DNA from: Asterias amurensis
Taxonomy: Eukaryota; Echinodermata; Asteroidea; Forcipulatida; Asteriidae
DNA length: 64,000 bases
Reading direction: 5' to 3'
Assembly: GCF_032118995.1 (NCBI RefSeq)
Contig: NC_092649.1
Span: forward strand, 24,907,332-24,971,331
The number at the start of each line of letters is the position of its first letter. Within the stretch, counting starts at the first letter, position 1. Positions 44,167-55,663 of this stretch are shown here, one piece after another. The notes beneath the pieces were generated by a model. That model did no database searches. It saw only the letters and a list, made by a program, of their open reading frames with translations, and had not been told where the DNA came from. A program made the translations under genes and the position numbers.

Positions 44167-46920
44167 TTTAATTAACATGAGAACCACCGTGTTACCAGTC
44201 GGGGAGGATAATGACAAAAGGGCTTTGGCTTATGGTCTGGTAACATACTTCACAATGTTCTTTTGGAGTGAACTTCCTAAAAGGTACCAGACTATACTAG
44301 CCAATGGCTTATGGTATAGTAACATGCTTCACTATGTTACTTTGGAGTTGACTCCCTAAAAGGTACCAGACTATAATAATAGCCAATTCACCATTAAGTT
44401 AGCAGTGCTGGTACCATGCTCATGTGGTATGTTAATCTAATAGAAAGTAAGGAAACCAGTGTTTTATAGTTTAGCCAGGGTAAACATTATATAATAAGCC
44501 GGGATCTGAAATTAAGTTCCAGAAAGAAAAGAAAAACAGTCAAAACGGGATGTGTTTGACTGCAGCAAGTTAGCAGGTGCTAAAATCTAAATACTTCTAT
44601 CTTGCTTGCTGTAGCTAGATGAGACTTGTGCAAGTCTAGGGAACTAGAGTAGTTTTTCTTCTTCAGGAGCCTGTTGTTGAAAGACTAGGTTGAAATGTCA
44701 ATCAACTGAAGCGTACTAGTCTTCCATAATATTAATAAAGTGCAAATGGGAAACATCTCTTGTAGAAATGTATAGTGGGGACGTTTGACGTGGATATTAC
44801 TGTGTAGATGTAGAAGCGTGAACCATAAATTTTAAAAGAAAAAAAAGGCAAAGAAAAAAAAAAACAGGAAAAGCTACAAAAAAATGAATTATAAAAATAC
44901 CAATTGGGAGTTGAAAACTAACTAGATGAAAAAAGTGACTAATAAATTTTAAAATCATGAAAAACGATATGCAATTAATAATATAAAAAAAATATAGTAG
45001 CTATTATTGTATCAGTTGATAACGAAATTTAATATAATCCGTTTTGTTGGGGAAATCGTGAGCAATGTTTTAAAAACATTTAATTTTGTGATTTGTTTAT
45101 GTTATTGAAGCAACAATGAATCAAATTTGATTTACTTCCCCTATGTAATTTATGCTTTTTAATGAAAAACAATTTATGACATTTACAATTAACAATGATA
45201 AAAATTACTCTCTTTATCTATATCTTTTTGTTGAAGGAAAAACAAAATAACCTTATTGTGGGCATGGTTTATGCCACATGGTTGTTTTGTTTAGTTGTTT
45301 ATATATCTGCTTGCAATGGAGGTATACATTTTAGTTATTGGTGATTTGCTTTTAATTAGAGAATGGACGAACAAATCCATGCAATGCGAGATTGCTTGGG
45401 TTAACCAGTACCAAGAGTGCCTTGGTGAACAAACACGTCGCAACTTTTCATAGACTCATTTTTGAAATATGTATGGTTAAAAAACTACAATAATAAAAGC
45501 ATTTTGAAAAGTTTTACAACAATACATAACTGAGTCAATATTGACTAGTAATAATATTGCAAGAAAGAAAAAAAAAAACAAGAAAAGAAACTAGCAGTGG
45601 GTGAAACAAATTATGTATCTGTAATATATTTCTGGTTGTGGTGTGGCTTGAGAAACAATCATGGCTTTAGTCTCGATTCTTATAGAAGTATTAGTAGTGG
45701 TAGCATTTCCATGGCAACCGCCCTTTATAACATAATATAGTATATTTTGGGCATCTTTCAATAATGCATGACCGTTAGAATTAAGAAGAACGAAACAAGA
45801 TTTTTAAAAAGTGTTATTGTAAAAAATAAAAAAAATGCACTAACAAAAGTACTGAGAGCCAATGATATGGGAACTCTAAAGCAATTTATTGTTTAAGCAA
45901 AACTGCCTATTGCTGTTTGTTTTTGTTCAAACTGTTAATAATATACTACTGTAGCCTGCTTTTATACTGTAGTTCATGTATTCAGATTTTTTTCCGGGGT
46001 ATAGAACGAATCATGTCGCAATATGCCAAATTGTTTGGTGTAAACTGAGCATCACTATAACCATATTCTATAAACAATTGGTTTTGTGTTTGTTTTTCAC
46101 CGCTGAATTAAATCTTTGTAGTCTCTAATAAACCCTTATTGTTAATTAGAATAATAATAAAAGTATCAACTTATGATTGAGATATTGTTCTCCTACTTAT
46201 ATTGGAACTTGTTAGTCACTCTACACAGCTATAAGAAAAACAAGATATTTTTGTTTAATCATAATAATTATAATGCAACATACATTTGATAGTTATGCGT
46301 ACAATTGTTACTAATTTTTTATTAATGCTATAGATTCATCGCTAACTGGTTATAGACGCTTGCTTTTTAAGAATATCAGTGTCAAAGTAAATCATTTAAA
46401 ATAAAATACTAAAACATATTGCCATATTATTACATAAACTGAGGTTTAATCATTCTAATTACAACCGAAAATAGGCGAGTATAGAGCTACAGTTGTTGGT
46501 ACAAAAGTCAGTGTTTTAGTTTTGTCTTAACATCCATTTTCATTTAAAGTTTCTTTTTTTCTATGCAGTGTGAACTGTTTTATGTCACATCATTTTGTTT
46601 GTGGCTATCGTGCTTATAATATACGTGGGGAAAAGTTGTGGATTTGATGCCTAACGAATAAGCACTCTCTACTGTGCCTTTTTCTATCTCTAGCACACAA
46701 TGAGTTTTATATTACTCGTTTTGGTATACCCTAGGTTTTTATTCGAAATCATGGTTAGAGTTTGTATAACAGTTTAAGTGTCATAACCGGACTATGTCGT
46801 CAGGCTGTGGGTTTTGAACTTTAATGTTTATGTATTTTATTTGTTGTTTGTTTGGAAGGGGTTTGTGTCGGTTTACTAATTGCATACAGACAAAATAAAC
46901 CTTCATTTTGCACAAAATTT
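44167..46920 (+). other. Filamin 3' UTR
   Basis: About 2.7 kb of AT-rich non-coding sequence with no transposons recognised, unlike the introns. AATAAA occurs at 46894-46899 and is followed by T-rich sequence, a good end. Earlier AATAAA words near 45492 and 46128 could give shorter ends. Confidence 0.6.
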
Positions 46921-47660
46921 AATTCCGTTTCTCGTTTTTCCTGTTTCTTGAGTAAACTGTGCAGGTAATTCTTCATTTTGGATTATACGTATTGGTTTAT
47001 GTATTAAACACAAATTAAGTATCCCCCCTTTTTTTTGGGGGGGGGGGGGTGGGGTGGTAGCTTCACTTTCACTGTTCACCTACCACACTGTTATCCACCT
47101 CCTCGTATAACTCGGCAAACACTGGACGTATGGTGGAATGACTCGCAGAGTTGGTTACCTCCATGGGAGAATGAGCGCAAACTAATAGAAGGCTTTATCG
47201 ATTCAAATGTCTAGAAGATAGCCGACCAGAAGAGCATAAGTTTTACAAAGTCATAAAATGCAAGCACAATAAGACCCAACTTCACCACTCTTCAAAAACC
47301 GGCTCCACACGGGACTTAGTTGGAGCATGGAGGAAAGGATAAACCTTCCTCCATGGTTCGAGGAAGAACTTCTCCCAAATACCGAGTTGTTGAGTTGTCT
47401 CCGCAAATGTTGCAAATTTTAAGAAAGAGAAAACTTCAAAGGAAAAATTTGATAAGTTTTTGAAAACAAAATGGATTCGTGTTTTGTTTTACTAAGAAAA
47501 CGTACAGACAAAAATTAGTCTCCGAAAGGGCCCTGAGAATAACACCAACAAAAAACATCAAGAAAAATCGAGGATAAATGCGTACATTTAAAAGAGGAAA
47601 ATAGACAATAACCTTTAGATAAGTTTCTAGAGAATAAGATGCGGATACCTATTTTAAATC

Positions 47661-47820
47661 AGTCACCGTGGTCAAGTGGTTAGACTGCACTGGACTTGCA
47701 ATCACAAGGTTGTGGGTTTGAATCCCCCAGCTAACCGCTGACTTCACAATGACTAGAATAAATATTGTCGTCTAGTTAATGAATCACAATTTCTTGATTT
47801 GTGTATTTCATAATAGACAT
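47661..47820 (+). mobile_element. tRNA-like SINE
   Basis: A-box GTGGTCAAGTGGTTAGACTG and B-box GGGTTTGAATCCCCC with a loop reading CTTGCAA. The acceptor stem does not close, and the tail is unrelated. Probably a SINE, possibly a tRNA pseudogene. Confidence 0.6.
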
Positions 47821-47905
47821 TGAGAGAGATTGGCTGATGCCAGCTTGGTGTTTATATCCCTTTGTGGGAGTTTGCCGAGTTCCCTTGATGTGTAGATCAT
47901 TCATT

Positions 47906-47938
47906 CAAACAAACAAACAAACAAACAAACAAACAAAT
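47906..47938 (+). repeat. (AAAC)n microsatellite
   Basis: About eight CAAA units in a row after TTCATT. Confidence 0.92.
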
Positions 47939-49737
47939 AAGTAAACATGGCTTACCAATTAATTTAAAGGCTTATAAATTCCACCCGTCGGTCCTAAATA
48001 AATAAGAAAATGCCAATGCTGTAACAGGCCATTTCAGTGATTGCAGTGTTAGCTAATTTGTATTGGTATAAATCTACAACCACTAATATCAAGGGTTATG
48101 CATGTTTACCACCAAGTTCACGAAACTGCCAAAATTACTACACCTTGGTGCTTTCACCATAGAAGTGTATCACCATTACATGTGATGAGATAAAAGTCAA
48201 GTGGTCCTCAATTATCCAATGGGCGTTTTAAAATGAGGCTCAAGCAGGCCAAGCAGTGTGGTTTACTTAAGGGTCCTTATAAATAGAGGTATTTTAACAC
48301 TGTCATGGAAGACTGATTGCAAGAGAGGTTAGCGTTCATGCTCCATGCCCTGTCACCTAACCCTTTAATTTGATGTTGACAATAGTTATTGTTTAAAGTA
48401 ATGACTCGCCCTGGTTTAGCCTAAGGGATTAGTATTTGCATAACAAAATGTGTGAAGTCGATGATCCGTGAAAAGCTACCCGTGAATTGTAAGACATTCC
48501 CTGTTGAACAAGCTTGTTGGGATAAGGGTTGACTACCAGATTTCGTCCCAAGAAAATTCCAAGAAACTAGGAGTCAAAATCAAAATGGAACTATCTGGAA
48601 TACCTCTGAAAAGCAGTTAAATCCACCTCTGGAAGTTTGTTGTAAAGAGCAGTATTTTATAAGATCTTCAAAGATATAAACTTGAAGACTGGAGCTGAGG
48701 AAGACCACAGAATGCCTGAAGGTTTGGAAGTATGGAAGTACACACGCTAACGCCAGGTCCATGCCAACACTGCATGCTGCAATTTCTTGGTAAGGTCATT
48801 GTTAAGAGACAGTCAGTATAATCCGTTTCAAAGTTGAGTGTGGGTGGGGTGGGCATGTCTTGAAGAACTAGAGCTCACGTTCATGATGAGCAATAAATAC
48901 TAGCTTTAAATGTAATGAAAATCAAGGCACATTTTATATTTCAAAACGAGTTTACTCATGGCAGAATATAGCATTAAGTGGTATTTAAAACTGTTAACTG
49001 CTGTTCGCTGAAAGCGCTAGGCATGCTAATTGATAAACAGTGGTTTCCCCTGTTGTTGTTTTTGTTTTGCGTCTCAATAATTATTAAAGTTGCATTATAG
49101 AACTCTTTGGCGAAAAATATCTCCGTATCTGGTCGCCATTAATTTTGTTCATTCATTATGAATTAATATAATGTAATCTCATATTAGATTTTAATTATAG
49201 TACCCACATCACATGAGACTATTTCCCTTTTTTGTTTTAAAAAATGTCAGTCGGGAATGTTTTAGGAAAAGTTTCCAATGTTTTTTTTTTTTCTTCCCAA
49301 TGTTTTTGGTAACAATGAGGGTGACTTGCATTATTTGTATATCATTCTAAAAATACGTTTTACCATAACCCTTTAAAAAAAAAAAATTGCTTTCAATAAT
49401 GGGATGCCGAATACGGGCCTTCAATATTATCACCGACAAAAAGGAACAAAATGTTTCAAAGTACATTATTTAAACTCGTTTGGCAGTGACTGACATAAAA
49501 CATAATTAAATAATTAAATTTGCTACCAAATTTGGCGATAAATGAACAACACATCCTAGTCAATTGCGTTTCCCTCCATGGTTTGTGTAAAAGTAAAAAA
49601 TGAGTCGGGGTAAGTTTAGAAGTCACCATTAGGCCTAAACTATATTCGGTATCGTTCCCAAACGCGGTTCGTTTTTAATTGTTCTTTTAAGGAAATATAA
49701 TATCATAAGGCCTTTGTTTTGCAGAGTGAACTATTCA

Positions 49738-50118
49738 ATGAGACAAGCCAAACATCCCACACCAAGAATGAGTTCCTACACCAGTACCACCGGTGAGGGC
49801 AGCACCAACCCTTCCTCTCCCTCATGCCAAGCAACTACCCTCTCAACAAACCAACCACCAAACCAAGGCACGAACACCAACACCATCAAAATAGAGAAGA
49901 CCGAACAAAATGGCAAGAAACGGAAGCGCGGTAAGCGAGACAGGCTTCCCTCGGACAACCCGACGTCAGCAGACAACAAACCACGGCGGGAGCGCGCCAA
50001 TTTCAACGCTGCACAGATCGACGCGTTGGAGAGGCTCTTTCACGACCAGAAGTACCCGGATGGTGACTTGCGAGCAAAGATTGCATCACGACTTGACATG
50101 AACGAAGAACGAGTCCAG
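49738..50118 (+). CDS. Homeobox gene exon: N-terminus and homeodomain helices 1-2
   Basis: Acceptor TTTGTTTTGCAG at 49724, donor GTCAGT at 50119, phase 0 out. Met codons at 49738 and 49768 are the first two candidates. Serine/threonine-rich start, then a basic stretch and the homeodomain to position 46. Confidence 0.9.
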
Positions 50119-53100
50119 GTCAGTAATAATACCAATTCCTATTTATTTCACATAAAGATATGTCCTGGAACTCAAAGCGTATCTTCTATAGACCTTTTGA
50201 TCACGATTTTTCCAATACTCAGTAATCATTGCTAACATTCATTGCGCGTGGCACCAGACTATTATTTCCTCCAGCCTCAGTTTTGGTTACAATGAGTTTG
50301 AATGGAGCGAAATCGAGATGACCGATACCGTGATAAAGGTCTATAAAGTGAAGGGGCTCATGTTAATAAAGTATGCACAAAATGACGCTGGTATTTGTTC
50401 ATATATTGTAGATCCCCTCACATGCCTGGATCTACACGTTGCCCTGGTCTAGTTGGCCTTGGTGCTCCTTCAAATGTTTCCTATAGACTTTAATGTTTTC
50501 CCAATGAGAATGCCCTTTAGCAAAGTTACATATGGCCAATTGCCTTTTTAAAGATGACATTTCATGTCTGCCCTCTCGTGGGGCGGGGGTGGGGTAAACA
50601 AAACACAACAATGAACGACAATGTAATCCACACTTATTATTCTGACTTGTTTGGACTTGCAGATCTGGTTTCAGAATCGACGAGCAAAACACAAGCGTAG
50701 CCAGCGTGAAGGCGGTTCGGTTCCCCCGTCGAGCGAGCTTTCTCCCGGCCTAGCATTCGGGTTGCAGCCCCCATCCTCCGTCGATGAATACATACCGCCT
50801 CAGCTGGACGAGGAGATGTTCGGCCCTGGGCCGTGCACGGTTCAGGTGCTACCCCATCAGGTCACCACAGCTGCTCCACCTCAAACCACTGATCAAATCC
50901 CCGGAGTTCTTCAAAAGTGCACAGTGAATGGTGGTCAAGACCTAATCTCTAGAGGCAATTATTTGGGACCTCCTCCTGACCAGTCGAATGGTACCAACCA
51001 TTCTAAGTCAGAGTGGTCTCTGGCTGGCAACCGCGATCTCGAAATGTTCAGCCCACTGTCTGTAGATGGGATGCTTTGTAACGCCAACAATTTTCACAGG
51101 TATGTTGAGGTTGATTTTACTCCAAGGAGGTCCAAAATGTGATCTTTAATTTGTGTAATCTAGGGTACCAAGGCAAGTACTCAAAGCACTTATCGTGTAC
51201 GTGTTAAAATGTACAGTTTGTGAAGGAATATTTGGGAAGCGGCAGTAGTGATCAATTTTGTAAGCAACAATTCTCTGTTTTTGATTTGTTTGGGGGCGCC
51301 CTATAAAATAATTTTCATCTGGAATCATGGTCGACTGGCATGATTTCCTCAACAATATTTGGCATGTTTAAGTTTGTTTTATTTGTACACTTTTGCAAGA
51401 GTAACACAAAATGCATACGGCTACCGGTACATTTTTTCAAATAAAGAATCCTATGCTTAGAAGTTCTTGTTTATTTGTTTAGAATTAACTTACACCAACA
51501 TGTAACCATCTGTCCCGTTGTGCAGTTATGATAATACTGGAATATCCTCACACTGTCGTGGTTGTATACCTCACAATCCAAAGTAATATCAAACTACAGA
51601 GAAAACCATTTAAAATCATGATCGACATTATGAAGTAACTTCACGTTAATTGTGCACTACCAATGGCCCCATCAAATGAAAGACAATACACACTGACATC
51701 CAGTAGTCAGATAAACTGGGCCCAATTTCATAGAGTTGTTTAAGCAGACTAATTTGCTGACAAATTTTTTGCTTAGCAGAATCTAACAGGATACCAGTCA
51801 GAAATTGTACATGTGACGTTGCTATTTGGCTGGTATTCTCATTCTGGTAAACATTTTTTCTGTGCTTAGCTACCTTGTGTGCTTAAGCAGCTCTTTGAAA
51901 TTGGGCCATGAAAGGAACTAAAATAGAATTATTTTAGTACAGAAATAAATCACAGTTTGTGTACCGAGCAATTACACAACATCCGAGTTACAACAAGACA
52001 ATGAAACATGGACATCGATTGGTTTCGCTTTAGAGGCCTTAATTCTGTGGTTAGATTTGAGAAACTGCAGCATATCATCAGATTTTCTTTTCCATCGCTC
52101 CCATAATACAGTCCAACGAAATCGAGACTCGAAGGGGGTCGCAATTCCCTGTACACGTAATAGGAAGTGTGCGTTCGAACTGCAATACAACATGTATTAC
52201 CACTTCACTGCCAACACTTGGGTGTTAAAATTAACACATCTGGTGTTGTCTCATAGAAAAGGAGAATCAAACATCATTGGATGTGATAACCCCTTCTCCT
52301 CCCCACTGAAAAATAAACACAATATTAAAGTTCCCCCAACAAAGTCAAAAATAAAGAAGTTAAAGCCCGTCCCAACTAAAACAAAATGTTGCGAACCACC
52401 CCCCCCCCCGCCCTATAATGAAAGAAGAACAAAAAAGTAAAAAATGCCAAAAAATTTACCAAATTGCTTGAACTACATGTAGGCATTCATGTCTTGCGAG
52501 GTAACAGCGGGTACCAACGGCGCTTTTGGACGCGGCATTCGCGAAGGGACACCGATCCTCATAAATCCGAGAAACAATTGCATTACTAAATTTCTCACAT
52601 TCGAATGTTTTTGAGAATAAATTTTACCAAATCTTTAACTTCTTCTCTGCTGTGCTTCTTGCCAGAGTAAGTTTTAATGCCTAATTAATTACTGAGGTAT
52701 TTACCATTCTATGACACTACCTTTAAAAAAAAAATAGCTTTTTAGGAGATATTATTTAAAACAGTATTCAGTAAATATTTGTGCCGTTCATTTGCATTAC
52801 AATCGACAGCAATTGTGATTTAAAAAAATGCGAAAGTCATTGAGCCCGTTTCCAACTGGTACTCACTGCCGCAATAACGCGGATTTGATATTATGAAAGA
52901 TAACCCAGCACTGCTAAGCTGCAGCAAAGGACAGTGTTATATGATTCATTTTCAATTTTGTTAAAATTAATGGGGGAAATTCCATGTATAGGCATATTCT
53001 AGTTCCGTTTTCCGTTAACAATAACAGGCCTGTATAAATATGCTCCGTTTTTTTAAATGTTCATTGCCTTGGTGCCCTGTAAATGCTCATGTAGAAATAA

Positions 53101-55663
53101 CTTCATAGTGTGCCCTGTAAATGTATTGGTGTCATTGCCCTTTCAAAAACGAAGCTACAGTTTAAAAAAAGAAAAATATATACACTTTTGAAATTACAAC
53201 TTGCACAATTGCAGTCGTGTAATCTGCCGATACTTCCTATAGCAGTTTAATTATCATTGCCATTCACGTACAGCACGTCTCATAGGATACTCAGTTCATC
53301 TCTTTCCTGTTGACCCAGACAGGATGCTGTCTGTACTTTTATTTAGCAAGAGATAGTAGAGAGATGGGTCAAACAGAAAGACAAATAATCCATTGACTTT
53401 CCTTTATACTTTCCCTTTTTTCATAAACAGTCAAAGCGTGGGAAAGTTTACCGGATTCGAGCCAGTCGAGTTCCCGCCGTCCACGGTCAATCACCACATG
53501 AATGAGACTGACGTGACTGATCCGCCTGTTAATACTATGTGCCCTGTGGATGAGGCTCCGAGGAACACTGCGAGTCACCAGAGAAGTGTTGTTCAGATTA
53601 ATAACATCAAAACAAACTGTCTCCCTGTACTACAGCAGTCGTTCACCAAGACGGTTTATCAACAGAACCCATCGCAGCATCACAGTGGGGAGACACCGTG
53701 CCGTAAGGACAGCAAGTGCCTCACTTGCCGTGAGAAACCACCCCCGAATCAGGTCTGCACAGCCTTACCGCCCGGTGAGCGAAACGAACTGGACGAAGCG
53801 CTGTACAGATGTGCCGTGGGATCGATATTCGGCATCCGTTCACTGACGCCTCGACCGACTGATGCTGCTGAGCCTCCCACTATAACTGCAAACCCATCAG
53901 CTGCGGATACCCCATCCATCGTTGCAATTTCAGTTGACGCGACGAAGCTTGCTCAGTCAAAGGCCGCCAAGAATTCCAAAGAGTCTTCGCTCTCATCTCA
54001 AAGACGAATGGCTTTGGCGAGGAAGCAGCGACAGCTGGAGGCCGGCTACCTTAGCTCATCCAGTGACTCGTCAAGCGACGGCGAGGGAGAAACGCTACGA
54101 AGACGACGTCGGAAATGTGCCCGTACTGGTGACACCAACGGCGCGCCACCAAACCGTGTCTGTACAGCCGTCCCATTGCTGGATAGAACTCTACCCCTCC
54201 CGTGCCTGACCAAGGACTTGGATCTCGATAGCTACCTTGAAGGGGATAAAACATTGGGTCATAGGGAGGTGGTAGTACCGCCAGGTGGATTCCCATCGTG
54301 TCTGCCGAGCCCTCTCTCGCCAGACCGTCTGTCGTCTCCTGAACCACGCTCGTCGCCATCGGAACCACCGGAATTTTCTAGCTCTTCCAGCTCGAGTGAC
54401 CTCTCGGATTTTGAATACATTCCTCCTCCCCCTGCAACGTGTCGTAGTTTGCCGTCCACTGTTACGACGGCTTTTACTCCCGGATATGAATTCCCAGGTA
54501 GGAACAAAGTTGCTGGAGATTTGAATTTGCAACGCGGCAGAGAAGGGCAAGCAACTCATGTGGTTGCCAATAAACATATTGTGAGCCGTAGTCTTCCAAA
54601 ACAAGATGGCGTTCATACGGTTCACTGCAGGACAGGACCACCACCACAAGCGGACCGTATACAACCACCATCCTGTTCGTATGCAACCGGTGGTCGGGCA
54701 GCAGCGCTAGAAAGAACAAACTTTAACAGACATGACGGCATTTTATCCTCCATCCCGCCACCTTTTGCAATGCAGCTCAACCCCGCAACGCTATCTTCAA
54801 GTGACAATTCCAGCAAGCAAGTACACATCGGCAATGGGGCGTCCTCATCTGCTTGCGACGAGAAAAGGAAAAACCACAACTGCGAAATTCTAACAGAGTC
54901 GAGGGTTGTTGGTGAAATGTGCAGTAACTCTCCCGATTCGCCGTGGTCTGATTCCGGACTACACTCACCGTACTTCAACCACTCGTCACCCCAGACTGAT
55001 CAGCTGTACCCAAGACTTCCGTCTGATGCTCGCCCTCATCAGTTCCAGCCTCATACCTCACACCCTCGTCATGCAGCACCCTACGAGTCCCAACAAACAT
55101 TAGCAGTTCCTAATGGAATCAGCCCACATGTGAATCACAACGATTTCGGCTTCACCGGGATGACTTCTAAACATCTCCAGTTTCAACGACACGACCAACC
55201 AATCAACTCTCAACCCATCAACTCTCAACCCATCAACTCTCAACCCATCAACTCTCAACCCATCAACTCTCAACCAATCGCGTGCCACTATCCACCAATG
55301 ACGCAGCACTTTGGGACGCCAATGTACAATCCGCCAATCAGAGTGCACCAAACAACCTACGGAGGAGAAAATGGCAGGGAAATTTACCGCGAACGTTTGC
55401 CAATGAGAAGCTTGGAACGAGCACCAGTTGCAATGGGTGTGCCAATGGGAGCCCAGTTCACTCAGAATGGTTACGGTTTAAACTGCCGTTCGCGGACTGA
55501 TAGCTACCCCAATTTTCACCCCACACATCCACCGCCAAACAGGTCGTGTATATCTGCAACGGACTCAAGACGTTATAATCCACAGCAGAAACCTGTAGGT
55601 GTAATGGGACACAGTCAGCCCTTGCCTTTTAGTCGCATGTTTAGTGATACATGCAATTACTAA
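49738..55663 (+). CDS. PRD-class homeobox transcription factor (ANF/Hesx-like candidate)
   Basis: Three exons (49738-50118, 50663-51099, 53431-55663) join without a stop into 1016 residues. The homeodomain is at about residues 82-141: RRERANFNAAQIDALERLF, YPDGDLRAKIASRLDMNEER, VQ|IWFQNRRAKHKR. L16, F20, W48, F49, N51 and R53 are present, position 50 is Gln, and YPD at 25-27 is a PRD-class mark. The intron between positions 46 and 47 is common in that class. The EERVQIWFQNRRAK-x-KRS-x-RE run resembles HESX1, but A6/N7 is unusual and there is no PRD domain. A lysine-rich segment (KKRKRGKRDR) precedes the homeodomain. The ~870-residue C-terminal part is low-complexity Ser/Pro/Gln. Family is certain, subfamily is not. 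Translation could start further upstream, since the frame stays open to the acceptor at 49724. Confidence 0.93.
50663..51099 (+). CDS. Homeobox gene exon: recognition helix
   Basis: Acceptor TTGGACTTGCAG, donor GTATGT, phase 0 in and phase 2 out. Opens with IWFQNRRAKHKRSQREGGS, then a Pro-rich acidic stretch (PPQLDEEMFGPGPC). Reading through the donor reaches a stop at 51142, so intron retention would give a short protein. Confidence 0.93.
51100..53430 (+). other. Homeobox gene intron 2
   Basis: 2.3 kb, no exon seen. Holds a GGGCCCAATTTCATAGAG MITE (51718-51907), a poly-C run near 52400, and otherwise AT-rich sequence. Confidence 0.6.
51718..51907. mobile_element. MITE with GGGCCCAATTTCATAGAG ends
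   Basis: GGGCCCAATTTCATAGAGTT and GCTCTTTGAAATTGGGCC are inverted ends. GCTTAGCAGAATCTAACAGG interior as in 37123-37303. Confidence 0.85.
53431..55663 (+). CDS. Homeobox gene terminal coding exon (long disordered C-terminus)
   Basis: Acceptor CATAAACAG, phase 2 in (AG+T = Ser), 744 codons to TAA at 55661. Contains a Cys cluster (PCRKDSKCLTCREKPP), two PPNxVCTAxP motifs, an eh1-like FGIRSL near residue 406, serine runs (SSSSSSSDLSDFEY) and five exact QPINS units. It is unusually long for a PRD-class gene. No known domain seen. Confidence 0.9.
55196..55279 (+). repeat. Coding 15-bp minisatellite (QPINS x5)
   Basis: CAACCMATCAACTCT is repeated five times and followed by a partial CAACCAATC. 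Three-fold length keeps the frame at any copy number. Near-identical units imply recent expansion. Confidence 0.95.

Larger units (their letters stand above)
46921..49724. other. Intergenic / 5' region of the homeobox gene
   Basis: No protein exon recognised. Contains a G-run near 47037, a tRNA-like SINE at 47661 and an AAAC repeat at 47906. The acceptor at 49724 implies at least one upstream exon of the homeobox gene that I could not identify. Confidence 0.5.

Noticed and set aside
52057..52440. 127-codon open frame in homeobox intron 2
   Set aside because: Ends in low-complexity Lys/Pro sequence, crosses a poly-C run, lacks splice borders in phase and shows no known domain.
54051..54978. 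Several long open frames on the - strand within the homeobox exon
   Set aside because: Shadows of the 744-codon coding exon; frames are open because of base composition.
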